This document shows positions 25,481 through 34,443 of a stretch of DNA of 42,918 bases, piece by piece; within the stretch, counting starts at the first letter, position 1; each line of letters starts with the position of its first letter. The position numbers and the translations under genes were made by a program. This stretch comes from an uncultured Agathobacter sp. (GTDB taxonomy: Bacteria > Bacillota > Clostridia > Lachnospirales > Lachnospiraceae), in the NCBI GenBank assembly GCA_945910395.1, contig CAMDYX010000021.1, positions 1 through 42,918 on the forward strand. Direction: 5' to 3'. The notes under the pieces were generated by a model that ran no database searches, was not told the DNA's origin, and worked only from the letters and a program-made list of their open reading frames with translations.

Positions 25481-26740
25481 ATGGCATTAAGCAAGAAGCC
25501 GGTAAACGGCATGAAGGATATATTACCAGCAGAAATGGAAATCCGTGATTATGTGACAAGTGTAATCAAGGAGACCTACCGAAGCTTTGGTTTTACCCCA
25601 ATTGAGACTCCGTGTATGGAGAACATCGCCAACCTTTCCAACAAGCAGGGCGGCGAAAATGAGAAGCTGATCTTTAAGGTATTAAAAAGAGGCGAAAAAT
25701 TAAATCTTGAGAACGCAAAGGAAGAGGCAGATGTGGTGGACTTTGGAATGCGCTATGATCTTACGGTTCCTCTTTCCAGATTTTATTCCAATAATGCAAA
25801 TGATCTGCCGACTCCTTTTAAAGCACTTCAGATTGGAAGTGTCTGGAGAGCAGACCGCCCACAGAGAGGACGTTATCGTCAGTTTACCCAGTGTGATATC
25901 GATATTCTGGGAGAACCAAGTAATCTGGCGGAAATTGAGCTTATCACAGCGACCACAACCACGATTGGAAGACTGGGATTTAAGAATTTTGAGATTCGGA
26001 TTAATGAGCGCCGTATCTTAAAGGCAATGGCTGCATACAGCGGATTTGCAGAGGAAGATTATGACAGTGTATTTATTACCCTTGATAAGATGGACAAGAT
26101 CGGTGTGGAAGGCGTTGCAGAGGAGCTTGCAAAGAGCGGATACCCACAGGAGTCCATTGATAAGTATCTGAATCTGTTTGCACTTTTAGAAGAGAAAAAG
26201 GATGTAGCAGAAGGGGTAAGCTTCTTAGCCGAGACTCTAGGAGAGTATCTGGATGCGGATGTGGTTACAAACATGACGGAAATTGCAGCCGCTGTAAACG
26301 CTACAAAGGCTGCAGAGTTTACCTTAGTGTTCGACCCCACGCTGGTCCGCGGCATGAGCTATTATACCGGAACCATTTTTGAAATCTCCATGCCGGAGCT
26401 TGGAGCAGCCTGCGGTGGAGGCGGCCGCTACGATAAAATGATCGGTAAATTTACCGGAAATGATGTGCCGGCCTGCGGATTTTCCATTGGATTTGAGCGT
26501 ATCATTCTTCTTTTGATGGAGAGTGGATTTAAGATTCCGGAAAGCCCAAAGAAGGTTGCTTATCTGGTGGAGAAAAATTATCCGGCAGACAAGCTGGTTG
26601 ATGTCATGCAGCAGGCTAAGGAGGCCAGAGCAAAGGGACAGACAGTGCTTGTGGTTCGCATGAACAAGAATAAGAAGTTCCAGAAGGATCAGCTGACGGC
26701 TCAGGGCTATGAGGATTTCGTTGAATTCTTCAATAACTAG
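25481..26740 (+). CDS. hisS: Histidine--tRNA ligase
   Basis: A 419-residue class II aminoacyl-tRNA synthetase that charges tRNA-His. Motif 1 lies at the start (GMKDILPAEMEIRDYV); motif 2 includes GSVWRADRPQRGRYRQFTQCDID. The two histidine-specific blocks are VRGMSYYTGTIFEI (classic LVRGLDYYTG) and GGGGRYDKMIGKFTG, with GFSIGFERI as motif 3. The C-terminal anticodon-binding domain follows. AGGAGG is 10 nt before ATG. aspS lies 55 bp downstream with no terminator between, so they are co-transcribed from the promoter just upstream of hisS. Confidence 0.96.
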   Translation: MALSKKPVNGMKDILPAEMEIRDYVTSVIKETYRSFGFTPIETPCMENIANLSNKQGGENEKLIFKVLKRGEKLNLENAKEEADVVDFGMRYDLTVPLSRFYSNNANDLPTPFKALQIGSVWRADRPQRGRYRQFTQCDIDILGEPSNLAEIELITATTTTIGRLGFKNFEIRINERRILKAMAAYSGFAEEDYDSVFITLDKMDKIGVEGVAEELAKSGYPQESIDKYLNLFALLEEKKDVAEGVSFLAETLGEYLDADVVTNMTEIAAAVNATKAAEFTLVFDPTLVRGMSYYTGTIFEISMPELGAACGGGGRYDKMIGKFTGNDVPACGFSIGFERIILLLMESGFKIPESPKKVAYLVEKNYPADKLVDVMQQAKEARAKGQTVLVVRMNKNKKFQKDQLTAQGYEDFVEFFNN

Positions 26741-26795
26741 ATGAAGAGCGAAACGTAAGTACGCTTTATAAGATATATCAAAGGAGATAAAAGGA

Positions 26796-28556
26796 ATGAC
26801 ACAGTCAAGAACACACAATTGTAACGAGCTTCGCCTGTCGGATGCAGGAAAGAAGGTTACTCTTGTAGGATGGTTTGAGAATATTCGTAAGGTTAGTAAA
26901 AATTTGGGATTTTTAATTCTTAGGGATTTTTACGGAACTACACAGGTGGTTATTGAGACGGAAGAGATGATGGCAATCATCGATGGCATCAATAAGGAAA
27001 GCACAATCTCTGTAACCGGAGAGGTAAGAGAGCGCTCCAGCAAGAACACGGAGCTTGCTACCGGAGAGATTGAAGTAGTGCCGGAAAGCATTGAGATTTT
27101 AAGCAAGTGCAGATACAATGCACTCCCCTTTGAAATCAATCAGTCAAAGGATGCAGACGAGAATACCCGTCTGAAATACAGATATTTAGATCTTAGAAAC
27201 CCTGCGGTAAAGAGCAAAATTGTTTTAAGAAGCAAGATTGTAGCAGAGCTTCGCCAGAAGATGAACGAGCTTGGCTTCATGGAGATTACCACGCCGATTC
27301 TTACCTGCTCTTCACCGGAAGGAGCAAGAGATTATCTTGTGCCTGCAAGAAATCATCCGGGAAAGTTCTATGCGCTTCCACAGGCTCCGCAGCAGTTTAA
27401 GCAGATCCTTATGGCATCCGGATTCGACCGCTATTTCCAGATTGCTCCCTGCTTCCGTGATGAGGATGCAAGAGCAGACCGTTCACCGGGAGAGTTCTAC
27501 CAGCTGGATATGGAGATGGCATTTGCGACACAGGAGGATGTGTTTGCAGTCATTGAGGAGGTTCTTCCGCCTGTATTTGAGAAGTATGGTGTGTACACCA
27601 ATGCTTCAAGGGCTCCTTTCGTAAGAATTCCTTATCTGGAGGCTATGGACAAATACGGAAGCGATAAGCCGGATCTGCGCATCGATTTAGTTCTTCAGGA
27701 TGCAACAGAGGTCATGGCAGACTGTGGCTTTGGTCCATTTGAGGGAAATGTAGTAAAAGCCATCGTTGTGGACGAGTTTACCGCAACAAGAAAAGTAATC
27801 GATAAGATCTGTGCGGATGTTGAGATCGCAACGGCAAATAAGGCATACTGGTTCAAGCTTGACGAAAACGGAGAGCTTGTGGGAGGAATTTCCAAGTTCC
27901 TTCAGGATAGAAAGGATGCGGTTGTATCAGCCCTTGGCTTAAAGCCGGGAGACTTTGTGGGACTTACCGCAGGAAAGCTTCTTGCCGCACAAAAGACTGC
28001 CGGAGTTTACCGAAAGCTTCTTGGCGCTGCAAGCGAAAAGCACATGAAGCAGAATGCTTATGAGTTCTGCTGGATCGTGGATTTCCCGATGTATGAGATC
28101 GGTGAGGAATCCGGAGAGCTGGAATTCTGTCATAATCCATTCTCTATGCCACAGGGTGGTATGGATGCCCTCTGCAGCCAGGAGCCACTTTCTATTTTAG
28201 CTTATCAGTATGATTTGGTATGCAACGGGGTAGAATTATCATCAGGAGCTATTCGAAACCATGATCCGGAAATCATGATCAAGGCATTTGAGCTTGTGGG
28301 TCTTGGGGAAGAGGATGTGAAGGCAAAATTCCCTGCAATGTACAATGCGTTCTGTTACGGAGCACCACCACATGGAGGTATTGCTCCGGGAGTGGATCGT
28401 ATGATCATGCTGATCTGCGGCGAGGAGAGCATTCGTGAGATCATTCCATTCCCAATGAACAAGAATGCAATGGATATCATGATGGGGGCACCGGCTGCGG
28501 TAGAGCAAAAACAGCTGGATGATGTGCATATTGCCATCGTTATGCCTGAGGAATAA
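26796..28556 (+). CDS. aspS: Aspartate--tRNA ligase
   Basis: A 586-residue bacterial-type AspRS that charges tRNA-Asp. The N-terminal OB-fold anticodon domain starts VTLVGWFENIRKVSKNLGFL. The class II core has FMEITTPILTCSSPEGARDYLVP, the motif 2 block FQIAPCFRDEDARADRSPGEFYQLD, and motif 3 GAPPHGGIAPGVDRMIM. A GAD insertion domain (about residues 290-420) marks it as the bacterial form. Whether it also charges tRNA-Asn (non-discriminating) depends on whether the genome has an asnS, which cannot be seen here. The ribosome site is AAAGGAG. Confidence 0.96.
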   Translation: MTQSRTHNCNELRLSDAGKKVTLVGWFENIRKVSKNLGFLILRDFYGTTQVVIETEEMMAIIDGINKESTISVTGEVRERSSKNTELATGEIEVVPESIEILSKCRYNALPFEINQSKDADENTRLKYRYLDLRNPAVKSKIVLRSKIVAELRQKMNELGFMEITTPILTCSSPEGARDYLVPARNHPGKFYALPQAPQQFKQILMASGFDRYFQIAPCFRDEDARADRSPGEFYQLDMEMAFATQEDVFAVIEEVLPPVFEKYGVYTNASRAPFVRIPYLEAMDKYGSDKPDLRIDLVLQDATEVMADCGFGPFEGNVVKAIVVDEFTATRKVIDKICADVEIATANKAYWFKLDENGELVGGISKFLQDRKDAVVSALGLKPGDFVGLTAGKLLAAQKTAGVYRKLLGAASEKHMKQNAYEFCWIVDFPMYEIGEESGELEFCHNPFSMPQGGMDALCSQEPLSILAYQYDLVCNGVELSSGAIRNHDPEIMIKAFELVGLGEEDVKAKFPAMYNAFCYGAPPHGGIAPGVDRMIMLICGEESIREIIPFPMNKNAMDIMMGAPAAVEQKQLDDVHIAIVMPEE

Positions 28557-28576
28557 AAAATACGGAGACAAAAAAT

Positions 28577-29647
28577 TTGAAGAACAAGTGGGATGTTATT
28601 TTTCGAATTGTGTTCGGAATCATTCTTGTAGCAATGGCGGTACTTCTGGGAATCACAGGGTACCGCTATAACAATATGAGCATTGCTCTTAACAAAATAT
28701 CCAATCAGCTGTCCTATCTGGAGGACACCTCCAAGGTGATTGAATCCAATGTGGACAATCTGGAGGCAGAGCTGTCATCCATCTTACAGGAAGATGCCAG
28801 TATGATTGAAGATTATTCGGTTCGTGTGACAGGCTGTGATTTTGCAAATGGAACCTATGATGTGCTGATTACCGTTGTTCCCAGAGAATATACGGATACA
28901 ACGGAAACGAGCATCTATTTTGGAACCACAGAGTATCGTCTGGCACTAAACAGATATGCATATCAGGGAACCGCATCGCTTCCAATCGATACTTCATATG
29001 ATGGGAATATGACAATCCTGATTGCGGACGGAAACAAGAAAAATACAGAGGTTGTCCATAGTTATGTAGGTTTCCAGACGATGGCTTCGGATATTTTAAG
29101 TGGAAGCACCATTGCGATGCCGGAATATGCGGATGGAGTGCTGAGTATTTCGGATGATGTGACGGTAAATCTGGATGGAAATGGGCTGTATGAGTTTGGA
29201 ACCTTGTGTTATGTCGTGGAGGCGGATGATCAGATCCTTTATGTGCAGGATCTTCTGGAAGAGGATGCACAGGATTTAGAGGATGTGGACGGCGAAACAG
29301 AGGCGACGGGAGAGCCAGAAAAAAACGGTGAAACAGATGAAAAGTTACAGGAAAATGAACAAAATCCGGAGACTGCTTCCATAGAGGACCTTGCCCTTTC
29401 CTATAGCCATGATTCCATCTGGGGAGTTAGCAAAGAGTATGTGGTATCGGCAGAGAAGGAAGTTACTCCGGGGGCTAAGATCCGGGTGCTGCTGGTTTCT
29501 GGCACCGCCGAAGGATATCGATTTGAGTATGATCTGTTTAACGGGGTACTTAAGGACGAACAGGAAGGCTTTGTAGAGTCAGCCGATTATTTTGCACCTC
29601 ATTTTACAATGTATGATGAAAAAGGTGGACGCTGGAATATAAAGTAA
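28577..29647 (+). CDS. Membrane-anchored extracellular protein of unknown function
   Basis: A 356-residue protein with one N-terminal signal-anchor helix (about 10-29, IVFGIILVAMAVLLGITGY). A short coiled-coil region (about 33-70) comes next, then two beta-rich regions separated by an acidic Glu/Asn-rich linker at about 228-272. The start is TTG, with GGAGA 8 nt upstream; no in-frame ATG precedes the helix. I recognise no family. It begins 20 bp after aspS and probably shares its transcript by read-through. A terminator hairpin starts at the stop codon. Confidence 0.7.
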   Translation: MKNKWDVIFRIVFGIILVAMAVLLGITGYRYNNMSIALNKISNQLSYLEDTSKVIESNVDNLEAELSSILQEDASMIEDYSVRVTGCDFANGTYDVLITVVPREYTDTTETSIYFGTTEYRLALNRYAYQGTASLPIDTSYDGNMTILIADGNKKNTEVVHSYVGFQTMASDILSGSTIAMPEYADGVLSISDDVTVNLDGNGLYEFGTLCYVVEADDQILYVQDLLEEDAQDLEDVDGETEATGEPEKNGETDEKLQENEQNPETASIEDLALSYSHDSIWGVSKEYVVSAEKEVTPGAKIRVLLVSGTAEGYRFEYDLFNGVLKDEQEGFVESADYFAPHFTMYDEKGGRWNIK

Positions 29648-29685
29648 GGGATTGTTCAGGAATTTCCTGAACGATCCCTTACTTT
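29641..29685. terminator. Bidirectional terminator between convergent genes
   Basis: AAAGTAAGGGAT pairs with ATCCCTTACTTT, and the stem continues through GTTCAGGAA with TTCCTGAAC. It overlaps the stop codon of the plus-strand gene and can also stop the minus-strand kinase transcript. The T-tracts are short on both sides. Confidence 0.75.
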
Positions 29686-29699
29686 AATATTCCTTTTCG

Positions 29700-29777
29700 G
29701 AATTTAGTACCGTTACGCTTTTTTACGAACGAGAGTGGGTTCTGATTCAAATATGCAAATTCATTCGGGAACACTTT
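29700..29777 (-). repeat. Partial palindromic repeat in reverse orientation (copy C)
   Basis: Read on the minus strand, this matches the left arm and part of the loop of copy A, from GTGTTCCCGAATGAATTTGC to AACGGTACTAAATTC, with about three changes. The right arm is missing, as is the outermost left segment. Confidence 0.85.
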
Positions 29778-29792
29778 TTTTATGTGGGAAAT

Positions 29793-31223
29793 TTAGTTTT
29801 CCGCATCCTCCTTCACGGAGAGCGGGAGGGTGAATATAAATTCGGTTCCTACCCCTTCCGTGCTGATGACGTTGATATTCTGGTGATGTGCCTGAATAAT
29901 TTCCTTTACGATAGAAAGTCCCAGACCGGTTCCCTTCTTGTCCTTTCCACGGGAAAGATCGGTCTTGTAAAAGCGATCCCAGATTTTTTTGATACTGTCG
30001 GAGGGAATTCCGATCCCGGAATCCTTTACAGAGACAAACACCTTTTCGTTTTTGACGCTGGTCTCAATCTTGATGGAAGAATTGTGATGGGAAAACTTTA
30101 CTGCGTTATCGATCAGATTGTAAAGTACCTGCTGGATTTTTGCCATATCTCCTGTGACAAGAAGCTCTTTTCCTGTCAGAACGAGATCGAAAGAAATCCC
30201 CTTTTCCGAACAGATTCCCTCAAAGGTAAGGATCGTGGTTCGAATCATATTGTTGATATCAAAATCCGCAATGTCAAGCATCATGCCGTGCTGACCGAAA
30301 CGGTTCAGATCCAGTAGGCTCTGGGTCAGCTTATTGAGTCGTTCTGTTTCAAACAGAATGATGTTTAAGTACTTTTCCTGCATCTCCACAGGAATGGTTC
30401 CATCAAGCATGGCCTCCACATATCCCTTGATGGAGGTCAGGGGTGAACGAAAGTCGTGGGATACATTGGACACAAACTTTCTCTGCTCCTCCTCCAGGGT
30501 GCCCAGCTCCTTCGCCATGTAGTTTAAGGTGTTGGCCAGATAACCGACTTCGTCGGAGGAGTGGATGGAGATTACTTTGTCAAAATCTCCCTGGGCATAG
30601 GAATCCGCCGCATTCGTAATTTTACGCATTGGTATGTAAACCACCCAGGTAAAAATTAATAGAATGATGAAGGAACATAAAAATACAATTCCAACGGTAA
30701 AAAAGGTGATATTTACAAATTTGTTGGTATCACCTGTGATCGTCGAAAGCGGTTTATGAATCAGAACATAGCCGCGGTTCTGGTATCCTATGGTAATCGG
30801 AGTAAAAACGGTCAGAACATCGGAAGAAAAGTTGTGATAAAAGGTTCCGGTGATGGCATATTTACTGCCGAAATCTCCGATATCAAATCCCTCGATAACA
30901 GGAAATTCTTCCTCCTCTATGGTGGAATCAGCGGAGTTGATTAAAATTGCACCTTGATTGTCTACAATCCAGATTTCAGCGGCAAGATAGGTGGAGATGG
31001 CCTCCATTTCCTGCTGCAGAGATTCTCTGGAAACAGAATTGCTGTAGTAATTTGCTGCATAATTGATTGCCAGAAGATTTGCTTCACGGTAGAGCGTTTC
31101 ACTTTCTGTCTGCATGAGGTGCTGACTGGTCAGCTTTTGTGTAAAGGTACACACCACGATAATTCCTGCAAAGGCGAAAAGTAAATAGCTAAACAGCAGC
31201 TTGGCATAGAGCGTTCGTTTCAT
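29793..31223 (-). CDS. Two-component sensor histidine kinase
   Basis: A 476-residue membrane kinase. Transmembrane helices at about 9-28 and 172-197 flank an extracellular domain of ~140 residues with no recognised ligand motif. A HAMP linker follows, then the HisKA domain with phosphoacceptor His256 in VSHDFRSPLTSIKG. The ATPase domain has NLIDNAVKFSHH (N box), VKDSGIGIPSD (G1) and GTGLGLSIVKEI (G2). Its ATG overlaps the stop of the response regulator by 4 bases, so the pair is co-translated. The signal sensed cannot be told. Confidence 0.93.
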   Translation of the reverse strand: MKRTLYAKLLFSYLLFAFAGIIVVCTFTQKLTSQHLMQTESETLYREANLLAINYAANYYSNSVSRESLQQEMEAISTYLAAEIWIVDNQGAILINSADSTIEEEEFPVIEGFDIGDFGSKYAITGTFYHNFSSDVLTVFTPITIGYQNRGYVLIHKPLSTITGDTNKFVNITFFTVGIVFLCSFIILLIFTWVVYIPMRKITNAADSYAQGDFDKVISIHSSDEVGYLANTLNYMAKELGTLEEEQRKFVSNVSHDFRSPLTSIKGYVEAMLDGTIPVEMQEKYLNIILFETERLNKLTQSLLDLNRFGQHGMMLDIADFDINNMIRTTILTFEGICSEKGISFDLVLTGKELLVTGDMAKIQQVLYNLIDNAVKFSHHNSSIKIETSVKNEKVFVSVKDSGIGIPSDSIKKIWDRFYKTDLSRGKDKKGTGLGLSIVKEIIQAHHQNINVISTEGVGTEFIFTLPLSVKEDAEN

Positions 31224-31918
31224 TCTTTTACCTCAAATTTGTATCCGATTCCCCATACTGTCGCAATCTGCCAATCCTCGTGATCGTTGATTTTTTCCCG
31301 GAGACGCTTTACGTGTACATCCACAGTTCTGGTATCCCCAATGTACTCATATCCCCAGATGTGATCCAAAAGCTGCTCTCTGGTAAATACCTGATTGGGA
31401 GAGGAGGCAAGAAAATACAAAAGCTCCAGCTCCTTCGGGGGCATATCTACGGCATGACCCTGATAGATTACGGAGTAATTGGACAGATTAATGGTAAGGT
31501 CCGGATACTCCACACATTTGATTTCCACAGGCGCAGGCTCTGCCTTTACCGGCTGATAGCGGCGAAGAACCGCTTTGACACGGGCAACAAGCTCTTTGGA
31601 GTCAAAGGGCTTCATGATGTAGTCATCGGCTCCAAGCTCCAGTCCCAGCACCTTGTCAAAGATCTCACCCTTTGCGGAAAGCATGATAATTGGAACGTTC
31701 GCTTTGGAACGAATCTCACGGCATACCTGATAGCCGTCAATGCCGGGAAGCATTAAATCCAGCAGAATCAGGTTAGGATTGTAGTGCTCAAAGGCGCGAA
31801 GCGCCTCCTCCCCATCATTTACGATCTGGGTATCATAGCATTCCTTGGTAAGATATAAAGAGATCAGCTCTGCGATATTATTGTCATCATCTACGATAAG
31901 AATTTTCTGTTTTGCCAT
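31220..31918 (-). CDS. Two-component response regulator, OmpR/PhoB type
   Basis: A 232-residue regulator partnered with the kinase downstream. The receiver domain has acidic residues Asp10-12, phospho-acceptor Asp54 (LILLDLMLPG) and Lys103 (YIMKPF). The DNA-binding domain ends in TVDVHVKRLREKI and ATVWGIGYKF. The frame opens at 31942, but that N-terminus encodes the ribosome site: the AAAGGAG overlapping the mutS2 stop lies 11 nt before the ATG at 31918, which gives the normal MAKQKILIVDDD start. The gene begins 16 bp after mutS2 and shares its transcript. Confidence 0.93.
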   Translation of the reverse strand: MAKQKILIVDDDNNIAELISLYLTKECYDTQIVNDGEEALRAFEHYNPNLILLDLMLPGIDGYQVCREIRSKANVPIIMLSAKGEIFDKVLGLELGADDYIMKPFDSKELVARVKAVLRRYQPVKAEPAPVEIKCVEYPDLTINLSNYSVIYQGHAVDMPPKELELLYFLASSPNQVFTREQLLDHIWGYEYIGDTRTVDVHVKRLREKINDHEDWQIATVWGIGYKFEVKE

Positions 31919-31934
31919 ATAGTGTTTGTCTCCT

Positions 31935-34313
31935 TTATTCAAATTCTGCGATGGTCACACCGGCATCGCCTTCTCCAAACTCCCCAAGATGGAAGGATTT
32001 TACATATTTTAAGCGTTTTAGATGGTTGTGTACCGCACTTCGAAGTGCACCGGTTCCTTTTCCGTGGACAATGCGGACAGATGGAAGATGGGCAATATAT
32101 GCGTCGTCTAAATATTTGTCCAATTCAGCAATGGCTTCATCTGTCGTTTTTCCAATCAGATTAATTTCTGTGGAGACGGACGCAGATTTGCTCATCTTAA
32201 TTTTTCCACTGCCATTGCCATACTTTTTGGTAACCGGAGAAGGATCTTCATTGATCAGGATCAAATCATTGATATTCACAAGCGAGCGCAGAATTCCCAT
32301 CTGCACATAGAGATCCCCCTTGGCATTCGGCAGGGTGTGGACGGTTCCTTTTAGGTTCATGGACAGAACCTTTACGCTGTCTCCGATGCGGAGCTTCTTT
32401 GGAACATTGTGGTTTACTGCTTCCTGCTTTTTGATACCGGAAAGGTTTTTCTCTTTTTCGGACATCTTGTTGCGCAGGCTGGTACGCTCCTTTTCCATCT
32501 GGCTCATGGGCACAGTTCCCTGGCCGTACTTGTTAAAGTTGCGGATGGTCTCATCGGCAAGGTCCTTGGCTTCCTTTAAGATCAAAAGAGCTTCCTCGTT
32601 TGCTTTTTGAAGGATTTTTTCCCTGCTTTGATCTAAGTGCTCCTGCTTTTGCTCCAGCTTTTTCTTTAAATCCTCAACCTCGGATTTGTACCGGTTTATT
32701 TCCAGCTGCTCCTTTTCAATGGTCTGGCGGCTTGCCTCAAGATTGGAAAGAAGATCTTCAAAGTCCACATCCTTCTGCCCCAGTCTGGTTCTTGCATCCT
32801 CGATGATATTGTCGGAGAGACCAAGCTTGGAGGAAATGGCAAATGCGTTACTTTTTCCGGGAATACCGATGAGCAGACGATAGGTGGGACTTAGGGTTTC
32901 CACGTCAAATTCACAGCAGGCATTTTCTACGCCATCGCTGGTAAGTGCATATACCTTCAGCTCGCTGTAATGGGTGGTGGCCATGGTAATGGCCCCGTAC
33001 TGGTGCAGCTTATTTAAAATAGAAATCGCCAGTGCGGCCCCTTCTGTCGGGTCGGTTCCTGCGCAAAGCTCATCGAACAGCACAAGGCTTCGGTCATCTG
33101 CCTGATTTAAGATTTTTACGATGTTGACCATATGGGAAGAGAAGGTACTTAAGCTTTGCTCGATGCTCTGTTCGTCTCCGATGTCCGCAAACACTTCTTC
33201 AAAGACAGCAAGCTCGGAACGGTCTGCCGCCGGAATGTGAAGTCCGGACTGCCCCATGAGGGTGAGAAGCCCCACGGTCTTAAGGGACACCGTTTTTCCT
33301 CCGGTATTTGGTCCGGTGACAATTAACTGCTTATAGGTATCGCCCATCGTCACATCGATGGGAACCACCTTTTTTGCATCCAAAAGCGGATGGCGGCCCT
33401 TTCGGATATTGATATAGCCCCGCTCATTAAAAATGGGAGCAATGCCGTTATAGCTCTTTGCAAGATTCGCCTTGGCGAAAATAAAATCCAATTCGGAAAG
33501 GGCAGTGTAGTCGGTCAGGATTGCCATAGAAAAATTCGCAACCTGATTAGACAGGTCCGAGAGAATGACATTGATTTCCTCCTGCTCCTTGATAAACAGC
33601 GCCTTTAGTTCATTGTTTAAATTGACAACAGCCATGGGCTCTATAAAAAGTGTGGAGCCGCTGGAGGACTGGTCGTGGACCATGCCGGGAACATTTCCTT
33701 TAGCCTCGGCCTTGACCGGTAGACAGTAACGGCCGTCACGCATGGTTACGACTGCATCCTGCAGGTACGTTCTTGTGGTGGTATTGCTCATGATCGTAGT
33801 AAGCTGTGCATGGATGCGATCGTTCATTCCCCGGATGGATTTTCGTATTTTGGAAAGCGCAGGACTTGCGTCATCAGCAATTTCATCCTCGGATAAAATG
33901 CATCTTCGGATTTCCTCATGAAGCGGAGTAAGAGGTTCAATCTCTGCAAAAAGAGGAGAGATGGAATCTACCTGCTCTTCTTCCCGGTCTGTGCGGTTGT
34001 ATGCCTTTGCACGCTTTGCGGCTTCTAAGAGACTGCAGATATGAAGCAGCTCTGTTGTATTTAAAGAAGCACCGATATCCAGACGCTTTAAGGATGCACG
34101 GACATTGCAAACTCCGGAAAAGGTGATATTGCTGTTTTTATATAAACGGCTTAGGGCATCTTTGGTATTTTGCTGCAGCTCGTTGATCCGATGAATATCG
34201 GTAAGCGGATGAATCTTCAGACAACGGCGCTTTACCTCCTCTGAGGAGGCGTAGCCTGCCAGCAGCTCTAAGATTTTATGATATTCCAGTGTGTTTAAAA
34301 CTTTGTGATTCAT
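31935..34313 (-). CDS. mutS2: Endonuclease MutS2
   Basis: A 792-residue MutS2 protein. It has the MutS core and ATPase domain with Walker A GPNTGGKTVSLKT (about 333-345) and LVLFDELCAGTDPTEGAAL as Walker B. A long coiled coil follows (KEQLEINRYKSEVEDLKKKLEQ region), then the C-terminal Smr nuclease domain (about 715-792), with LIGKTTDEA and VRIVHGKGTGALRSAV as its signatures. MutS2 proteins lack the mismatch-recognition domain; they limit recombination and, in Bacillus, act on collided ribosomes. It is the first gene of an operon with the two-component system. Confidence 0.96.
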   Translation of the reverse strand: MNHKVLNTLEYHKILELLAGYASSEEVKRRCLKIHPLTDIHRINELQQNTKDALSRLYKNSNITFSGVCNVRASLKRLDIGASLNTTELLHICSLLEAAKRAKAYNRTDREEEQVDSISPLFAEIEPLTPLHEEIRRCILSEDEIADDASPALSKIRKSIRGMNDRIHAQLTTIMSNTTTRTYLQDAVVTMRDGRYCLPVKAEAKGNVPGMVHDQSSSGSTLFIEPMAVVNLNNELKALFIKEQEEINVILSDLSNQVANFSMAILTDYTALSELDFIFAKANLAKSYNGIAPIFNERGYINIRKGRHPLLDAKKVVPIDVTMGDTYKQLIVTGPNTGGKTVSLKTVGLLTLMGQSGLHIPAADRSELAVFEEVFADIGDEQSIEQSLSTFSSHMVNIVKILNQADDRSLVLFDELCAGTDPTEGAALAISILNKLHQYGAITMATTHYSELKVYALTSDGVENACCEFDVETLSPTYRLLIGIPGKSNAFAISSKLGLSDNIIEDARTRLGQKDVDFEDLLSNLEASRQTIEKEQLEINRYKSEVEDLKKKLEQKQEHLDQSREKILQKANEEALLILKEAKDLADETIRNFNKYGQGTVPMSQMEKERTSLRNKMSEKEKNLSGIKKQEAVNHNVPKKLRIGDSVKVLSMNLKGTVHTLPNAKGDLYVQMGILRSLVNINDLILINEDPSPVTKKYGNGSGKIKMSKSASVSTEINLIGKTTDEAIAELDKYLDDAYIAHLPSVRIVHGKGTGALRSAVHNHLKRLKYVKSFHLGEFGEGDAGVTIAEFE

Positions 34314-34354
34314 GTTACATAATTCCTTATAAACTTAGTGGCTAAACTACTTTG

Positions 34355-34382
34355 ATTATACTCTATGGCGAGGCATTTTCAA
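34355..34382 (-). promoter_or_regulatory. sigmaA-type promoter for the mutS2 operon
   Basis: On the minus strand TTGAAA (34382-34377) and TATAAT (34360-34355) are separated by 16 bp. It is back to back with the plus-strand promoter at 34395-34423. Confidence 0.65.
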
Positions 34383-34394
34383 AGGCAAAAATGG

Positions 34395-34423
34395 TTGCAA
34401 GAGGGAATAAATGCGCATATAAT
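34395..34423 (+). promoter_or_regulatory. sigmaA-type promoter for the HtrA-like gene
   Basis: TTGCAA (34395-34400), 17 bp spacing, TATAAT (34418-34423). The start of transcription falls near 34430, only 14 nt before the ATG, so the leader is little more than the GGAGG ribosome site. Confidence 0.75.
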
Positions 34424-34443
34424 ATTTTTTGGAGGCATTTTTT

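Noticed and set aside
29784-30317. 177-residue plus-strand ORF within the kinase region
   Set aside because: It is the antisense of the histidine kinase gene, whose motifs are complete on the minus strand.
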